DNA of 64,000 nucleotides. Origin: Budorcas taxicolor. Taxonomy: Eukaryota > Chordata > Mammalia > Artiodactyla > Bovidae. Location of the stretch: the NCBI RefSeq assembly GCF_023091745.1, contig NC_068926.1, positions 64,850,001 to 64,914,000 of the forward strand. Direction: 5' to 3'. Of this stretch, positions 11,241-21,711 are shown piece after piece. Below the pieces are notes generated by a model. It was not told where the DNA came from. It saw only the letters and a list, made by a program, of their open reading frames with translations, and made no database searches. The translations under genes and the position numbers were made by a program. Numbering within the stretch: position 1 is the first letter of the stretch; the number at the start of each line of letters is the position of its first letter.

Positions 11241-11571
11241 GGGCTTCCCCAGTGGTTCAGTGGTTGAGAATCTGCCTTGAAATGCAGGGGACGCCGGTTT
11301 GATCCTGGTCCAGGAAGATCCCACATGCCGCGATGCAGCTAAGCCTGTGAGCCACAACTACCGAGCCAGCCCTCTAGACCCTGAGAGCTGAAACTTCTGA
11401 AGCCTGTGTGCCCTAGAGCCTGTGCTCCACAACAAAAGAAGCCACTGCAACGAGAAGCCTGCACTCTGCAACTAGAGAGTAGCCCCTCCTCTCCCCGCTC
11501 GCCACAACTAGAGAAAGCCTGCATGCAGCATCGAAGACCCAGCACAGCCGAAAGTAAATAAATAAATAAAA
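11241..11571 (+). mobile_element. CHR-type SINE (long form)
   Basis: tRNA-derived head GGGCTTCCCCAGTGGTTCAG, CATGCCGCGATGCAGCTAAG, several GCCACAACTA modules, ending CGAAAGTAAATAAATAAATAAA. Confidence 0.92.
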
Positions 11572-11596
11572 TACATAGCGCTCCAGTAACCACATG

Positions 11597-11885
11597 TGCT
11601 AATACTCATTGAGCGCCTCCTACGTCACAGAGTCGGACTTGACTGGAGCGACTTAGCACACAGGCACACATGCATGTGCAAGGCACTGTTCTATATATCA
11701 GCTTGTTTGATCCTTCCAACAATCCTATATGAAAGATCTCATGTGTTAGCCTCATTTTGCAGATGAGACAGCTGAGGTTCAGAGAGGTTAAGTCACCTAT
11801 GCAAGGTCACACAGCTAAGGAATGGTGGAGCAGGGCTCAAACAAAGGCTCTCTGGCCTCAGAACATGCACTCTTAACCAAGGGGA
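11597..11885 (-). repeat. MIR interrupted by a SINE tail
   Basis: CATTGAGCGCCTCCTACGT resumes at GCAAGGCACTGTTC and continues to GTCACACAGCTAAGGAATGG. About 50 bp of SINE sequence lies between (next entry). Confidence 0.75.
11625..11675 (+). mobile_element. Short 3' fragment of a Bov-tA-type SINE
   Basis: AGAGTCGGACTTGACTGGAGCGACTTAGCA is the 3' end of Bov-tA only, an extreme 5' truncation inside a MIR. Confidence 0.75.
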
Positions 11886-11924
11886 CTCGGTAAGAGTTAG
11901 TTACAGTTAGTCTTCAAAGATACA

Positions 11925-12895
11925 CTACACAAAAACTAGACACAGTCTAGCCAGATGCTCCAGCAATCATGCTCCTTGGTACTTACCCAAAGGAGTCCAG
12001 AACTGATGCCCACACAGAAGCCTGCACAGGAAGGCTTATAGCAGCGTTGCTCGCAACTGACAAATCCTGCAAGCAACCAAGAGGTGCTTCAGTAGGTGAA
12101 TGATAAATAAACTGTGGTACATCCAGACAATGGAATAATATTCAGTGTTAAAAGGAAATGAGCTATCAAGCCATGACAAGACATGAAGGAAACTTCAATG
12201 TATATTCCTAAGTGGAAGAAGGCAGTCTGAAACGGCTACACGCTGTGCGATTCCAACTATCAATATACGACATTCTGGAAAAGCAGAACTGTGGAGACAG
12301 CAAAAAGATCAGTGGTCGCCAGGGGTTAGGAGGGGATGGATGCATAGGGGACCTGACGATTTTTAGGGTGAGGACTCTTTTCTGTATGATGCTACAATGG
12401 TACGTGTAAGTAAGTAAATTTTAGTCGCTCAGCCATGTCCGACTCTTTTGCGATCCCATGGACTATAGCCCGCCAGGCTCCTCTGTCCCTGGGATTCTCC
12501 AAGCAGGAATACTGGAGTGGTTGCCATGCCCTTCTCCAGGGAATCTTCCCAACCCAGGGATCAAGCTCGGGTGTCCTGCATTGCTGGCAGATTCTTTACC
12601 ATCCGAGCCACCAGGGAAGCCCACTACAATGGTAGATACACATTACAATTTGCCAAAATCTACGGAGTGTACAACACCAGTAATGAACCCTAAGGCAAAC
12701 TATCGACTTTGGGAAAACACAATGTGTCAATGCAGGTTAATCAATTATAACCAAGGTCCCACTCTTCTGGGGGATGTCGATGGTGCAGGAGGCCATCTGA
12801 GGCGGGGGGCAGGGGATACATGGGAAAGCTCCCAACTTTCTGCCCAATTTTGCTGTGAGAGTAAAACTTCTCTAAAAAGCAAAGTCAATTTTTGT
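11925..12895 (+). mobile_element. Old L1 (L1M-type) 3' end, split by a Bov-tA
   Basis: AGAAGCCTGCACAGGAAGG, GGTACATCCAGACAATGGAATAATATTCAG, GTGGTCGCCAGGGGTTAGGAGG in order match the 3' region of old L1. It resumes after the SINE and ends near 12895. Confidence 0.8.
12403..12623 (-). mobile_element. Bov-tA SINE nested in L1
   Basis: Reverse Bov-tA bounded by an exact 11-bp duplication, CTACAATGGTA at 12392-12402 and 12624-12634, so the insertion limits are certain. Confidence 0.95.
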
Positions 12896-13056
12896 TTTTT
12901 AAGGGGAGGTAATCACATGCTTGAAAAGGCATGGACCCATTGGAGTAGCTGTCAGCGAACCGTCTAAACTCTGAGGTGGGGAGAAGGGAAAGAGTTGCAG
13001 GAAGGGACAAGGGTGTGGCGGGGAGATAAAGGTCGTGATGAAATGGCTGTTCTGGG

Positions 13057-13205
13057 CGCCCCTGGTGGCTCAGTGGCAAAGAACCCTCTGCCGATGCAAG
13101 ACTCAGGTTTGTCCCCTGATCTGGAGGATGCCACGTGCCACAGGACGGCTAAGCCCAGGAGCCACAACTACTGAGCCCAGCACGGTCAGTAAACAAACAA
13201 CCTAG
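13057..13205 (+). mobile_element. CHR-type SINE, decayed
   Basis: GGCGCCCCTGGTGGCTCAGTGG head, CCACGTGCCACAGGACGGCTAAG, GCCACAACTACTGAGCCC; shorter and more divergent than the copy at 11241. Confidence 0.8.
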
Positions 13206-14635
13206 TAATACATACATATGTATATATAAGAAATGACAGTTCCCCTTTTCCAGTGGTTTGATGAAGCGTCGCCCAGTCCACTGGGCTTCCCTGTCAGGCG
13301 GCTGGCAGCTCTCCTCTGAGCCCAGATCACTTTCTTCACCAAGAGGGACTTTGAAAGAAAGGCCCCAAATCCCTATCATCAAGCCATCTGGAGTCATCCT
13401 TCTCCCTCCAGGAGCTGCTGTGTGGTGGGTCAATTAGTGCGTATTTGCATAGAGGTCCTTAATAGGCTGCTAATTGTCTGGGGGAGAAAATAGATGGCTC
13501 TGCTCCTTCTGGGCAGAATGTTTACCCAGAGGGGCGGACCTCCAGGGGGTGGCAGAGAACTGCCGGGAAGGAGGGAGGGGAGGGGTGGGATGGGATGGAA
13601 GGGAGCGAACTGAGTGAATTACCACCACTCAGGTGCAGTAAGGAGCAGGATTGTGTGAATTTTTGCTTTAGTTTCTGTGTGTGTGCGTGCGTACTGGCTC
13701 CTAAGGCAAACTGCATTTCTCCCTGTAGGTCCATAAAAATCATTTGAAGGAGAATTAGTTAGGGAGAGCTTCTCTGGGTAGAGTGGTTGCAGAAGACCCT
13801 ACAGAGTAGAAAGCGTTTGAGCTGAGACCTGAAAAATGAGAAGGAGGCAGCCATAGATGATCTGGGGCAAGGCTCTTCCAGACAGAGGTGGGAAGGGACC
13901 CTGAACACCCCAGGGACCTGCACTGGGGCGGGGTCAGTGTGGCGAGAGCAGGGGCTGGGCAGCGGGCTTCCATCCCGCAGCGGCCGTGGATTCCGCTCAG
14001 GACTGGTTCCGAACTGCAGAGCAACCCATCCCTGTTTCCTCTGGTTTCCAACATGGGGATGGAGCTGAAGGAGTGCCCAAAGGACCCTCCCTGCCCCAGC
14101 GGGGTATGGCCACGTCTCTGCGGCTCAGGGAGGCTGAAAGGGTAGCCCAGGGTCACACGGCCAGGCCAGGGCTGTGCTGGCTCCAGGTTTCTTCCCCGTG
14201 TGCCCACGCCGCTCCCTGCCAGCCCCCATCACCCCCTGCCCGGCCATGACTAGCGACTCGCTGCTTGCAGGCTCCATGCTGGCAGCGGAGGTTTAAGCTC
14301 TACTTTAGAAACAATGATGGCTCCCAGTAGCTGCTCTTCTCAGAGAGGAATTTTCCGCCAGGGGTTTCCCCAGCAAGAAATACTGTCCCCACCCTCCAAT
14401 CAAGCAAGCCTAGTTTTTCTGTCTAAGCCAGTGCGCAGGTGTGCGTGTGTGTGTGTGTGTGTTGGAGGGAGGGGTCTCTGCCCAGGGCCCACCTGTGTGG
14501 GTTCAAGTTCTCTTCCACCATGGGGCACTCAGTGCCCTTGCAGGGGCCACCAGCCCCTGCAGCTGGCTCAGAGCAGGTCTGCTAGGTGGGCTCAGAGCCC
14601 ATCAGAGCTGGAGGGAGGACCCTTCACAAGCCCCA
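13206..14635. other. Single-copy intronic stretch
   Basis: No repeat recognised apart from a (TG)n run at 14440-14463. A segment at 13420-13500 holds an ATTTGCAT POU octamer (13443-13450) between CAATTAG and CTAATTG motifs. Long GC-rich frames here resemble no protein family. Confidence 0.45.
14440..14463. repeat. (TG)n microsatellite
   Basis: GTGCGTGTGTGTGTGTGTGTG. Confidence 0.9.
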
Positions 14636-14639
14636 GGCC

Positions 14640-14965
14640 GGCTTCCTTACTGACAGATGGGGAAACTGAGGCTCAGAGGGGAAAGCAGAGGGACTCCCCA
14701 CAGTCATCCAGTCCCAGACCCAGACCTGAAGCCTTGGCACCTTCCCTGGGAAGGAAAGAAAGTGGATAGACTACTATTTATTGCACACCTACTATGTGCC
14801 AGGCCCCTCCATCTAAACCGCGTCATTGACTCTCCCCAGGGGCTCTGCTCGGCAGGTTGGTTTATTCTCACTTTACAGATGAGGCAGTCGAGGTGGGGAG
14901 GCTCAGCCCACTCTCCAGAAGGCAGAGCCGGGGAGCAGCAGCGTGAGACTCTAACCCGGGCCCGC
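14640..14965 (-). repeat. Two adjoining MIR copies
   Basis: One copy has AGATGGGGAAACTGAGGCTCAG (14655-14685); the second has TTATTGCACACCTACTATGTGCC to TTTACAGATGAGGCAG (14775-14890). Confidence 0.7.
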
Positions 14966-15615
14966 CCCACTCTGGCATGTCAATCATAACTTCCTGCAGC
15001 AGCACCCACCTCTGCCCTCGGCAGGGAGAGTGGCTTGATTCGGAAGCCCTCACGGTCCAAGGGCCTTTCTCCAGGGAGTCTGCTCGGTCACCTGGGAATG
15101 CTTCTTGAGGCGCCTCAGCTGGGAATGAGGGAAGGGAGCGCCTTCTAGAAGGCCCAGGGGTCCCCAGGCCCCTGGGGTATCTTCACCACATCCTTCAGTG
15201 GCCCAAGGAGTTCTGGCGTCCCACGCAGACAGCCACTGCCTGAAACTGACCAATGCTTCAGCCTCTTGACGTCTTCTCCTCACCTCTGAGAAGGTGGCAC
15301 ACGACCATACGTATGCAAGTGCCAACACAGATGCACATGCATGAACACAGGCATTCCCCACGCCCCCCTCCCCCCCCCCCCCCGCAGCATGTACACACGC
15401 GTGCCCATCCCTGTCGGTCCATCCCCATGCCTGCACAGGGCAGGCATCCTTCAATCCACTTCGCAAGTGAGCTCAGAAGGCGCTCGGTGACTTACCCAAG
15501 AAACGGGTTCAGTGTTGCAAATGGGAAACGGAAGCTTCCCATTTGGCCCAAAGATAGTTTCTTAACCCCTGGGATGGTCAAGAGCATAAACCAGCACATG
15601 TCTTCAAAAGTCTAG
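14966..15615. other. Single-copy intronic stretch with poly(C)
   Basis: No repeat family recognised. A C-homopolymer run lies at about 15366-15383. Confidence 0.45.
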
Positions 15616-15621
15616 GCCAGA

Positions 15622-15815
15622 ATTTCTCAAGCTCAGCACCACCAACATTGTGGCTACTGGACAGTTCCTTGCTGGCAGGGGTGTGGAGGCCATCCTGTGT
15701 ATTGTAGGGGTAGGTGTCTCTGGCCTCCGCCCGTTAGATGCCAGCATTGTCCCCCCAACAACTCCACCCCGCCCCCCAAGTTATGACAATGGAGAATGTC
15801 TCTAGACAGTGTTCT
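15622..15815 (+). mobile_element. MER5A (hAT-Charlie nonautonomous DNA transposon)
   Basis: AATTTCTCAAGCTCAGCACCACC, TGTGTATTGTAGG, TTAGATGCCAGCATTGTCCCCCC and AGAATGTCTCTAGACAG follow the MER5A order. Confidence 0.8.
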
Positions 15816-16427
15816 AGATTTTGGCCGTGGGAGTAAAGAGAGGTGTGGATCAGAATACCGCCCTTAGACGCATCTGACTCCAGCTTCACAAAGTTGTCGT
15901 CTCTGCTTCTAAAGCTTAATTCTAGATTTTATCCTGGTGCTCTTTCATAAGACTCTGTGAGAAGGCCCCATGCTAGGATCCCTGACCTCCAGCATTCTGT
16001 GCTGGGATTCCAGGGTCAGTTTCAACGTTGGCAGGTTCTCTGATTCCGAAATTCTTTTCTAAGCCCCTGAGATCCTGTCTCCTCCCGTGTCAAGGTTGAA
16101 ACTCTCCCTGGGAGACGGCCATGCCTCGCTGCCTTCCAGCAACCAGGATGAAAGATGTGCCCATGAATTATATATTTCCTGTCATCCCTTAATTGCTTGG
16201 CAATTATAGACTACCAAGGGTCATGTGCCCGGAGCAAGAACCTCCCCTTCGGCAGAGGAAAAGCAGCTGGATGGAAACTCACCAATGTACATAAAGACGT
16301 TACCTCTCGCAGGGTAGGTGGAGGAGTGGTTTTGGTTTGTTTTCTTCATTTTGTTTATCTGTATTTTCTTTTCCCACAGTCAGTTGGGTTCAGAGAAAGA
16401 GATGGAGAATGCGTGTGCTTTGATGTC

Positions 16428-16488
16428 GGTAAATCCCATGGACAGAGGGGCCTGGCTGGTTGCAGTCCATGGCATCGCAAAGAATCAG

Positions 16489-16490
<2 letters not shown>
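16428..16490 (+). mobile_element. Bov-tA fragment adjoining a microsatellite
   Basis: ATCCCATGGACAGAGGGGCCTGG, TTGCAGTCCATGGCATCGCAAAGAATCAGAG; the expected CGGACACGACTGAG end is replaced by (TC)n. Confidence 0.8.

Positions 16491-16560
<70 letters not shown>
16491..16560. repeat. Compound (TC)n(AC)n microsatellite
   Basis: About 19 TC units to 16528, then about 16 AC units to 16560. The change of unit is abrupt. Confidence 0.95.
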
Positions 16561-16561
<1 letters not shown>

Positions 16562-16562
<1 letters not shown>

Positions 16563-16750
16563 CTTGGGCTTGAATCTTGGCTTCATCACTTACTAGCACT
16601 GAGAAGGTGAGGAAGCCACTTATCTTTTCTAAGCTGCGGGTTCTGCACTCATAAAATGGGATGAGGATGAAGGTACCCACTGCTGAAGTTGTTTAGGGGG
16701 TTAGACCACATAATGCATGTAAAGCGCTTAGCTGGGAGTCTGGTGCATGT
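16562..16750 (+). repeat. MIR
   Basis: GACTTGGGCTTGAATCTTGGCTTC through ATGCATGTAAAGCGCTTAG. Confidence 0.8.
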
Positions 16751-16751
16751 A

Positions 16752-16821
16752 CGGGTGGACTGAACCCAGGTCTCCTGCATTGCAGGCAGATTCTTTACCA
16801 GCTGAGCCACAAGGGAAGCCC
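16752..16821 (-). mobile_element. Bov-tA tRNA-like head fragment
   Basis: CTGAACCCAGGTCTCCTGC, GCAGATTCTTTACCAGCTGAGCC, AGGGAAGCCC; only the tRNA-derived head is present. Confidence 0.8.
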
Positions 16822-17540
16822 GACACAGTCACAATGACTGCTAGCTTCATTTTTGACCCCACCCAGGCAGCTATGGCATGGTGGCGGGCATGTGGGTTCT
16901 GCACTATGTCAGTAATTCTGCTCTGTCCTGGGGAGGGCACATCCCCTTTCCGAGCCCTCTTGACACAACTCTTTTCCTGATGTGTAAAATGGGCAGAAAC
17001 ATGCCACTTCTCAAGGTCTCTCACAGGCATCTGGTGCCAACAGGCGTGCCCAACTATTATTACCCCATTCCGGAGGGCTGGCAGGCACAGAGCCAGGCGG
17101 GGTGGGACTGGGGGCAGAAGTTGGAACTGGAGGCGGCATCTTATCTCCCAGCTTATTTCTGGTTCTTCTACAGCACAGCCTCCCCTCCCACCCCACCAGC
17201 CCCAACATTAATAGGTCGCTGCTGTCATGATGTCTTTAAATTTAGAACACTCCCCCCCCACACACAAACACACATCCACCCACACACCCCCAGGAATAAA
17301 TCTGCCAGGGTGGGAGAGAGGAAGGTCTGTCTCATTACAGACCTTCCTCATTACAAGAGGAAGAGGGAGGCAGTTTGATGCTGGAGGCTGCGGCAGCCAG
17401 GGTCTTGGGGTAGGGAAGCTCCCCTCCTCCCTGCCCCGAGTGCTAGACAGGAGGTTGGGGTGCTCGGATGCTCACCTCATGGGGCCCACCAGCAAGGCCA
17501 ATCAAGGGAAGAAAGGGGTGGACTAGGTAACCACTAGGGT
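16822..17540. other. Single-copy intronic stretch
   Basis: No repeat beyond a short C- and CA-rich run at 17250-17295; weak MIR-like words near 16930-17010. Confidence 0.4.
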
Positions 17541-17544
17541 CTGT

Positions 17545-17640
17545 GGGCTTGAATCTGGACATCCTTGTAGGCAGGCTGGGTGCCCTGGGTGAGATGTGCA
17601 GCCTCTCCGAGCTGGAGTTTCCTCATCTATAAATGAAATT
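17545..17640 (+). repeat. MIR (weak)
   Basis: GGGCTTGAATCTGGAC and GGAGTTTCCTCATCTATAAATG. Confidence 0.5.
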
Positions 17641-18317
17641 TTTGCGGGGTCGTCTTCAAGGGCAGGTGACCCATGTGGTCCTGCGGGGCTCTGCACTAGG
17701 TTTTAGCTGTCTGCTGTCACTGTCTTGAATTTCTTAATAATTTTTGAACAAGGGACATTTTCGTTTCGTACTGGGCTCTCTGCAAAGTATGTCGCTGATT
17801 TGGGGTGGTTGTAAAAGTTGAAGGAGACTCATGACTGAAATTCCTAGCCCAGTGCGGGGCACCGGTGGAGACACAGGCTTGGTATCTCCCTTCCCTTCGT
17901 CTTCCAGCTCCATCTTCCAAGCTCATTCTATGACTGTGTGGGCCAAGGCAAGTGGCTTACCCTCTCTGCACCTTCAGTTTCTCCTTTGACAAACACAAAA
18001 ACAAAAACTGACTTCAATTTTCTCTGGCTCCACTTAGTGTTCCCCCAACCCTCTCCCCTGGCCATTCAGACTACAATGCACTCATTCATTCATGCAGTCA
18101 TTCAACAAACAGTCGCTGAGTGCCAACCCCCTGCCAAACCAAGGTTTGCCATACAGATCTGCCTGAATTAGCAGATCTATCCATGGGGAGGGTTTATCCT
18201 GCACAAACTTCACAAATGCATCATCTCTGGGGGTAAAAATGTCTCCTTCCTCATCTCGAAACAACATTGTTCGGATCCACAGGAGCCCAGGATTCTCCCC
18301 CAACTCCAGTCTGGCAC
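17641..18317. other. Single-copy intronic stretch
   Basis: No clear repeat family. CATTCATTCATGCAGTCATTC at 18080-18105 is a short ATTC-rich run that may be a remnant L2 end. Confidence 0.4.
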
Positions 18318-18870
18318 ATTTATACAAGGGAGTATTACTCAGTCATAAAAAAGGACAAACTATTGATAGACATTTGGGACAGTACTGATGACCCTCCCAG
18401 ACATTATGCTGAGAGCAAGAAGCCAGACTCAAAAAGATATATGGTTCATACACATGACATTCTAGAAAAGGCCAAGGGAAAACAGATTGGTGGAGCCCAA
18501 GGGCTAGAATCAGGGAAGAAAATGACGGCAAATGGGCACAGAGGAATTTTTGAGGGTAACAGAAGCTTGTATATCTTGACTCTGCTGGTGGCTGCATGGT
18601 GAAATGCATTTCTATGTTTTTGTTTGTTTGGTTTATTTATTTATTTTTTTGTCTCCCCGAGAGGCATATGAGACCTTAGTTCCCCAACCAGGTATTGAAC
18701 CCTGGCCCTCTGCAGCAGAAGCACCGAGTCTTAACCCCTGGATCTCCAGAGAAGTCCTTGAATGCATTTGTTAAAAAGTCCCAGAGATATAAACTACAAT
18801 GGGTGAAGTTAACTGTAGGCAAATGATACTCAATCAGAGACATTAAAAAAAAAAAAAAAAAAAAAAAAAA
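18318..18870 (+). mobile_element. Old L1 3' end, split by a CHR SINE, ending in poly(A)
   Basis: ATTACTCAGTCATAAAAAAGGAC, ATTATGCTGAGAGCAAGAAGCCAGAC and GGATATTTTTGAGG-like pieces of L1 precede the SINE; L1-like sequence resumes after it and ends in an A tract (18845-18870). Confidence 0.75.
18613..18756 (-). mobile_element. CHR-type short SINE nested in L1
   Basis: T-rich run (poly(A) tail on the minus strand), CCTTAGTTCCCCAACCAGG, CTTAACCCCTGGATCTCCAG. GAAATGCATTT before and GAATGCATTT after suggest the target-site duplication. Confidence 0.8.
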
Positions 18871-19380
18871 CCACTGTGCTTTTTCCTGCAATGCCGGCTG
18901 AGCTCCGAAGGGAAGAGATGCTTCCCAGAGAATCAACACCTGCTCACTTCTCCTCCTGGGCCTCTGGGATGCTCACCTGGTGGGAAGGGATAGCTCAGCC
19001 AGGGCAGGGACAGCTCCCATGAGCACCTGGGCTCCCACATGACCCTCATCCCATTGCCTGCTCCGAGAACAAGAACATTCGGGGTTATTTTTGCTCTGAG
19101 AAGTACCAGCCGCAGGGTACTTTCTCTGCAGGCAGTCGCCACCCCCTGCTGTGTTTACATAAAAACACATTTGCACAGGGTTTTGTTTTTACATTTGCCT
19201 CAGAGGCCTGGAGTCTATTAAATGTGGGAAGGCCTGATGATCTGGCTGGAAGCAGCTGATGGGAGAGGGCAGGCTGAAGGAAGATGCTCTAGGCCTGCAT
19301 TTCCTCCCAGTCCCAGGGAGCCCTGGGTCTCTGTGCAGAGGTGATAAAAGGGCTCACTGAACTCACTTGTGCATGCGCCC
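18871..19380. other. Single-copy intronic stretch
   Basis: No repeat recognised; a T-rich segment near 19140-19200 (CATAAAAACACATTTGCAC) could be part of a noncoding element. Confidence 0.4.
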
Positions 19381-19666
19381 GGCATTTCTCAACCTCAGCC
19401 CCACTGACATTTTGGGGCTGGGTGATTTGTTGTTGAGGGGGGCTGCTCTGTACATCGCAGAGTGCTCAGAAGCATCCTTGGCTTCTGCCTACCAGCATCC
19501 TTCCAGTTGAGATGATCAAAAACATCTCCAGTTCAGTTCAGTCGCTCAGTCGTGTCTTTGTGACCCCATGGACTGCAGCACGCCAGGCTTCCCTGTCCAT
19601 CACCAGCTTCCGGAGTTTGCCAAATGTCTCCTGCAGGGCAAAATCGCCCCCACTTGAGAACCACTG
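19381..19666 (+). mobile_element. MER5A split by a BovB fragment
   Basis: GGCATTTCTCAACCTCAGCC opens the element, GATGATCAAAAACATCTCC precedes the break, and GCAAAATCGCCCCCACTTGAG closes it. Confidence 0.85.
19531..19622 (-). mobile_element. BovB 3' end fragment inside MER5A
   Basis: GTTCAGTTCAGTCGCTCAGTCGTG, then TGCAGCACGCCAGGCTTCCC and TCCGGAGTTTGC: the last about 90 bp of BovB in reverse. Confidence 0.9.
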
Positions 19667-19954
19667 GCACACACACGCAAGCTCAGCTCAGGAACTCTCC
19701 GCCTTTCAACACCCACCTAAAACGAGTGCCGACGCTGTCTCCCGCACCGCTGCAGCCCTGGCTCTTTCCCCAGTGCCTGGCAGGCAACGTTTGAGAGGCT
19801 CAAAGGCATTTTGTGGGATGAGCAAACCACGGCGGCACAACTGATACCGATGGCCACCGGCTTCCGTGGCTTGGAGGACACTGTCCAGCATTTGGACTCT
19901 GGCCACCGTGCGGTTTTGCACCACGTGCCAGGCTGTTCCCACATCACCTCACCC

Positions 19955-20330
19955 GGGCCACAGATCGAGGTCCACGACTGTCTCCATTTTCCATGTAAGG
20001 AAACTGAAGCACTCAGCTAGCGTGTGGTAGAGCTAGGACTTATGGGCTTCCTGGCGGCTCAGTCAGTAAAGAGTCCGCCTGCAATGCAGGAGACCCGGGT
20101 TCGATCCTTGGGTTGGGAAGATCCCCTGGAGAAGGGAATGGCTACCCACTCCAGTATTCTCGCCTGGAGAATCCCATGGACAGAGGAGCCTGGCGGGCTA
20201 CAGTCCATGGGATTGCCAGGAGTAGGACATTACTGAGCAACAGAGCACGCATGCACGCTGAGCTGGGATTTAAGCCTAGAAATGTCTGTTGCCAGGGCCC
20301 ACTCTCTTAATTATCACATTCCATTTAAGG
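19955..20330 (-). repeat. MIR split by a Bov-tA
   Basis: CTCCATTTTCCATGTAAGGAAACTGAAG before the SINE and GAGCTGGGATTTAAGCC after it. Confidence 0.6.
20043..20255 (+). mobile_element. Bov-tA SINE
   Basis: GGGCTTCCTGGCGGCTCAGTC, GGAGACCCGGGTTCGATCC (B box), GGGATTGCCAGGAGTAGGAC tail; full length. Confidence 0.95.
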
Positions 20331-20443
20331 CACTTGCAGCCTTAAATATTCTTTAAGGATGGGATGGGGAATAGTGACAATGATTTCCTCCTTAACCAAA
20401 CTCAGCACAGGCTCCCCTGAACCCTTTTTCACATAGATGTCTC

Positions 20444-21190
20444 TTGTTGTTTAATCGCTAATTCGTATCTTACTCTTTGTGACTCCGTGGACTGCAGCAC
20501 GCCAGGCTCCTCTCTTCTCTGCTATCTCCAGGAGTTTGCTCAAATTCATATCCATTGAGACGGTGATGCTATCTAACCATCTCCTCCTCTACCACCCCCT
20601 TCTCCTTTTGCCTTCAATCTTTCCCCAGCATCAGGGTCTTTTCCAATGAGTTGGCTCTCGCATCAGGTGGCCAAAGTATTGGAGCTTCAGCTTCAGCAAC
20701 AGTCCTTCCAATGACTGTTCAGGGTTGATTTGATTTCCCTTAGGATTGACTGGCTTGATCTTCTTGCAGCACAAGGGACGCTCAAGAGTCTTCTCCAGCA
20801 CCACAGTTCAAAAGCATCAGTTCTTCCGTGTTCAGTCTTCTTTATGGACCAACTCTCACATCCATCCAATTTACCTTGATTTATGGACCAAACATTCCAG
20901 GTTCCTAAGCAATATTGTTCTTTACAGCATCAGACTTTCCCTTTACCACCAGACGCATCCACAGCTGAACGTCATTTCTGCTTTGGCCCAACTATTTCAT
21001 TCTTACACGAGCTACTAGCAGTTGCCGTCTGCTCTTCCCCAGTAGCACACTGGACACCTTCCAATCCAGGGGGTGCTCATCTTCCCTTGTCATATCTTTA
21101 TGCCTTTTCATACTGTCAGTGGGGTTCTCCATGCGAGAGTCCTGGAGTGGGTTGCGATTTCCTTCTCCAGTGGACCACATTTGATCCATG
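20444..21190 (-). mobile_element. BovB LINE 3' part, reverse
   Basis: TTGTTGTTTAATCGCTAATTCG, CTTTCCCCAGCATCAGGGTC, GAGTTGGCTCTCGCATCAGGTGG, GGGACGCTCAAGAGTCTTC, ending in CCTTCTCCAGTGGACCACAT. It covers the ORF2 C-terminus and 3' UTR with frame breaks. Confidence 0.95.
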
Positions 21191-21242
21191 GAGGGTGATC
21201 ACCCTGTGACCCATGAAGGGGAGGTATCTCTGCACTGACCAA

Positions 21243-21627
21243 TGTTAGTGAGGCTCCTGCGAAGTCAGTCTAGCAGAATTCCCATCCTCCGTATCTGCTT
21301 TAATTGGGTTTCTCACCCTCCACCATTCCCCAGGTAATGTCAGATCACCTGACCTGCCTTCAGCACTGCCTTCACTCCTGTTAGGTTGGTTCAGTCAGAA
21401 TCCTCCCCAGTTCTTTTCCTTTCTGTAATTTTGTAATTTTCCATCCACTGACCATCCCCCTATGTCTGGCCAACCTTATTGCTTAGTTGGATACGCCCAC
21501 TTGCCCATGCTGAATTCGGAGTTGAGCTAGTTCTCTCCAGAGGTCTCTTTTCTCCGATTGCAACAGTCCTGAATAAAATCTGCTTTTTCCACTTCAGCTA
21601 CTCTCCAGCTCTGATTTTTCTTTAACA
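21243..21627 (+). mobile_element. Solo LTR of an endogenous retrovirus (BTLTR1-like)
   Basis: A 385-bp block starts TGTTA and ends TAACA, short terminal inverted repeats typical of LTRs, and has a polyadenylation signal (GAATAAAATC, about 21573) 50 bp before its end. I recall similar sequence as a bovine LTR family. No internal retroviral sequence adjoins it, and I see no exact flanking duplication. Confidence 0.7.
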
Positions 21628-21711
21628 ATAGATCCAGACACATATATCTACACACATCGGGGAGGGACTGTGGTTGAAAAGCAGAAAGTCAACCAAGATT
21701 AACATGGTAAG

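Noticed and set aside
16355..16680. Frames with Ser-Leu and His-Thr or Cys-Val runs
   Set aside because: Direct translations of the (TC)n(AC)n microsatellite.
20100..20115. tRNA-like B box (GGTTCGATCC) considered as a tRNA gene
   Set aside because: It is the head of a Bov-tA SINE. No complete cloverleaf with a matching acceptor stem is present, and the same holds for the other SINE heads.
20746..21209. Plus-strand frames over 20.7-21.2 kb
   Set aside because: They are antisense to BovB ORF2.
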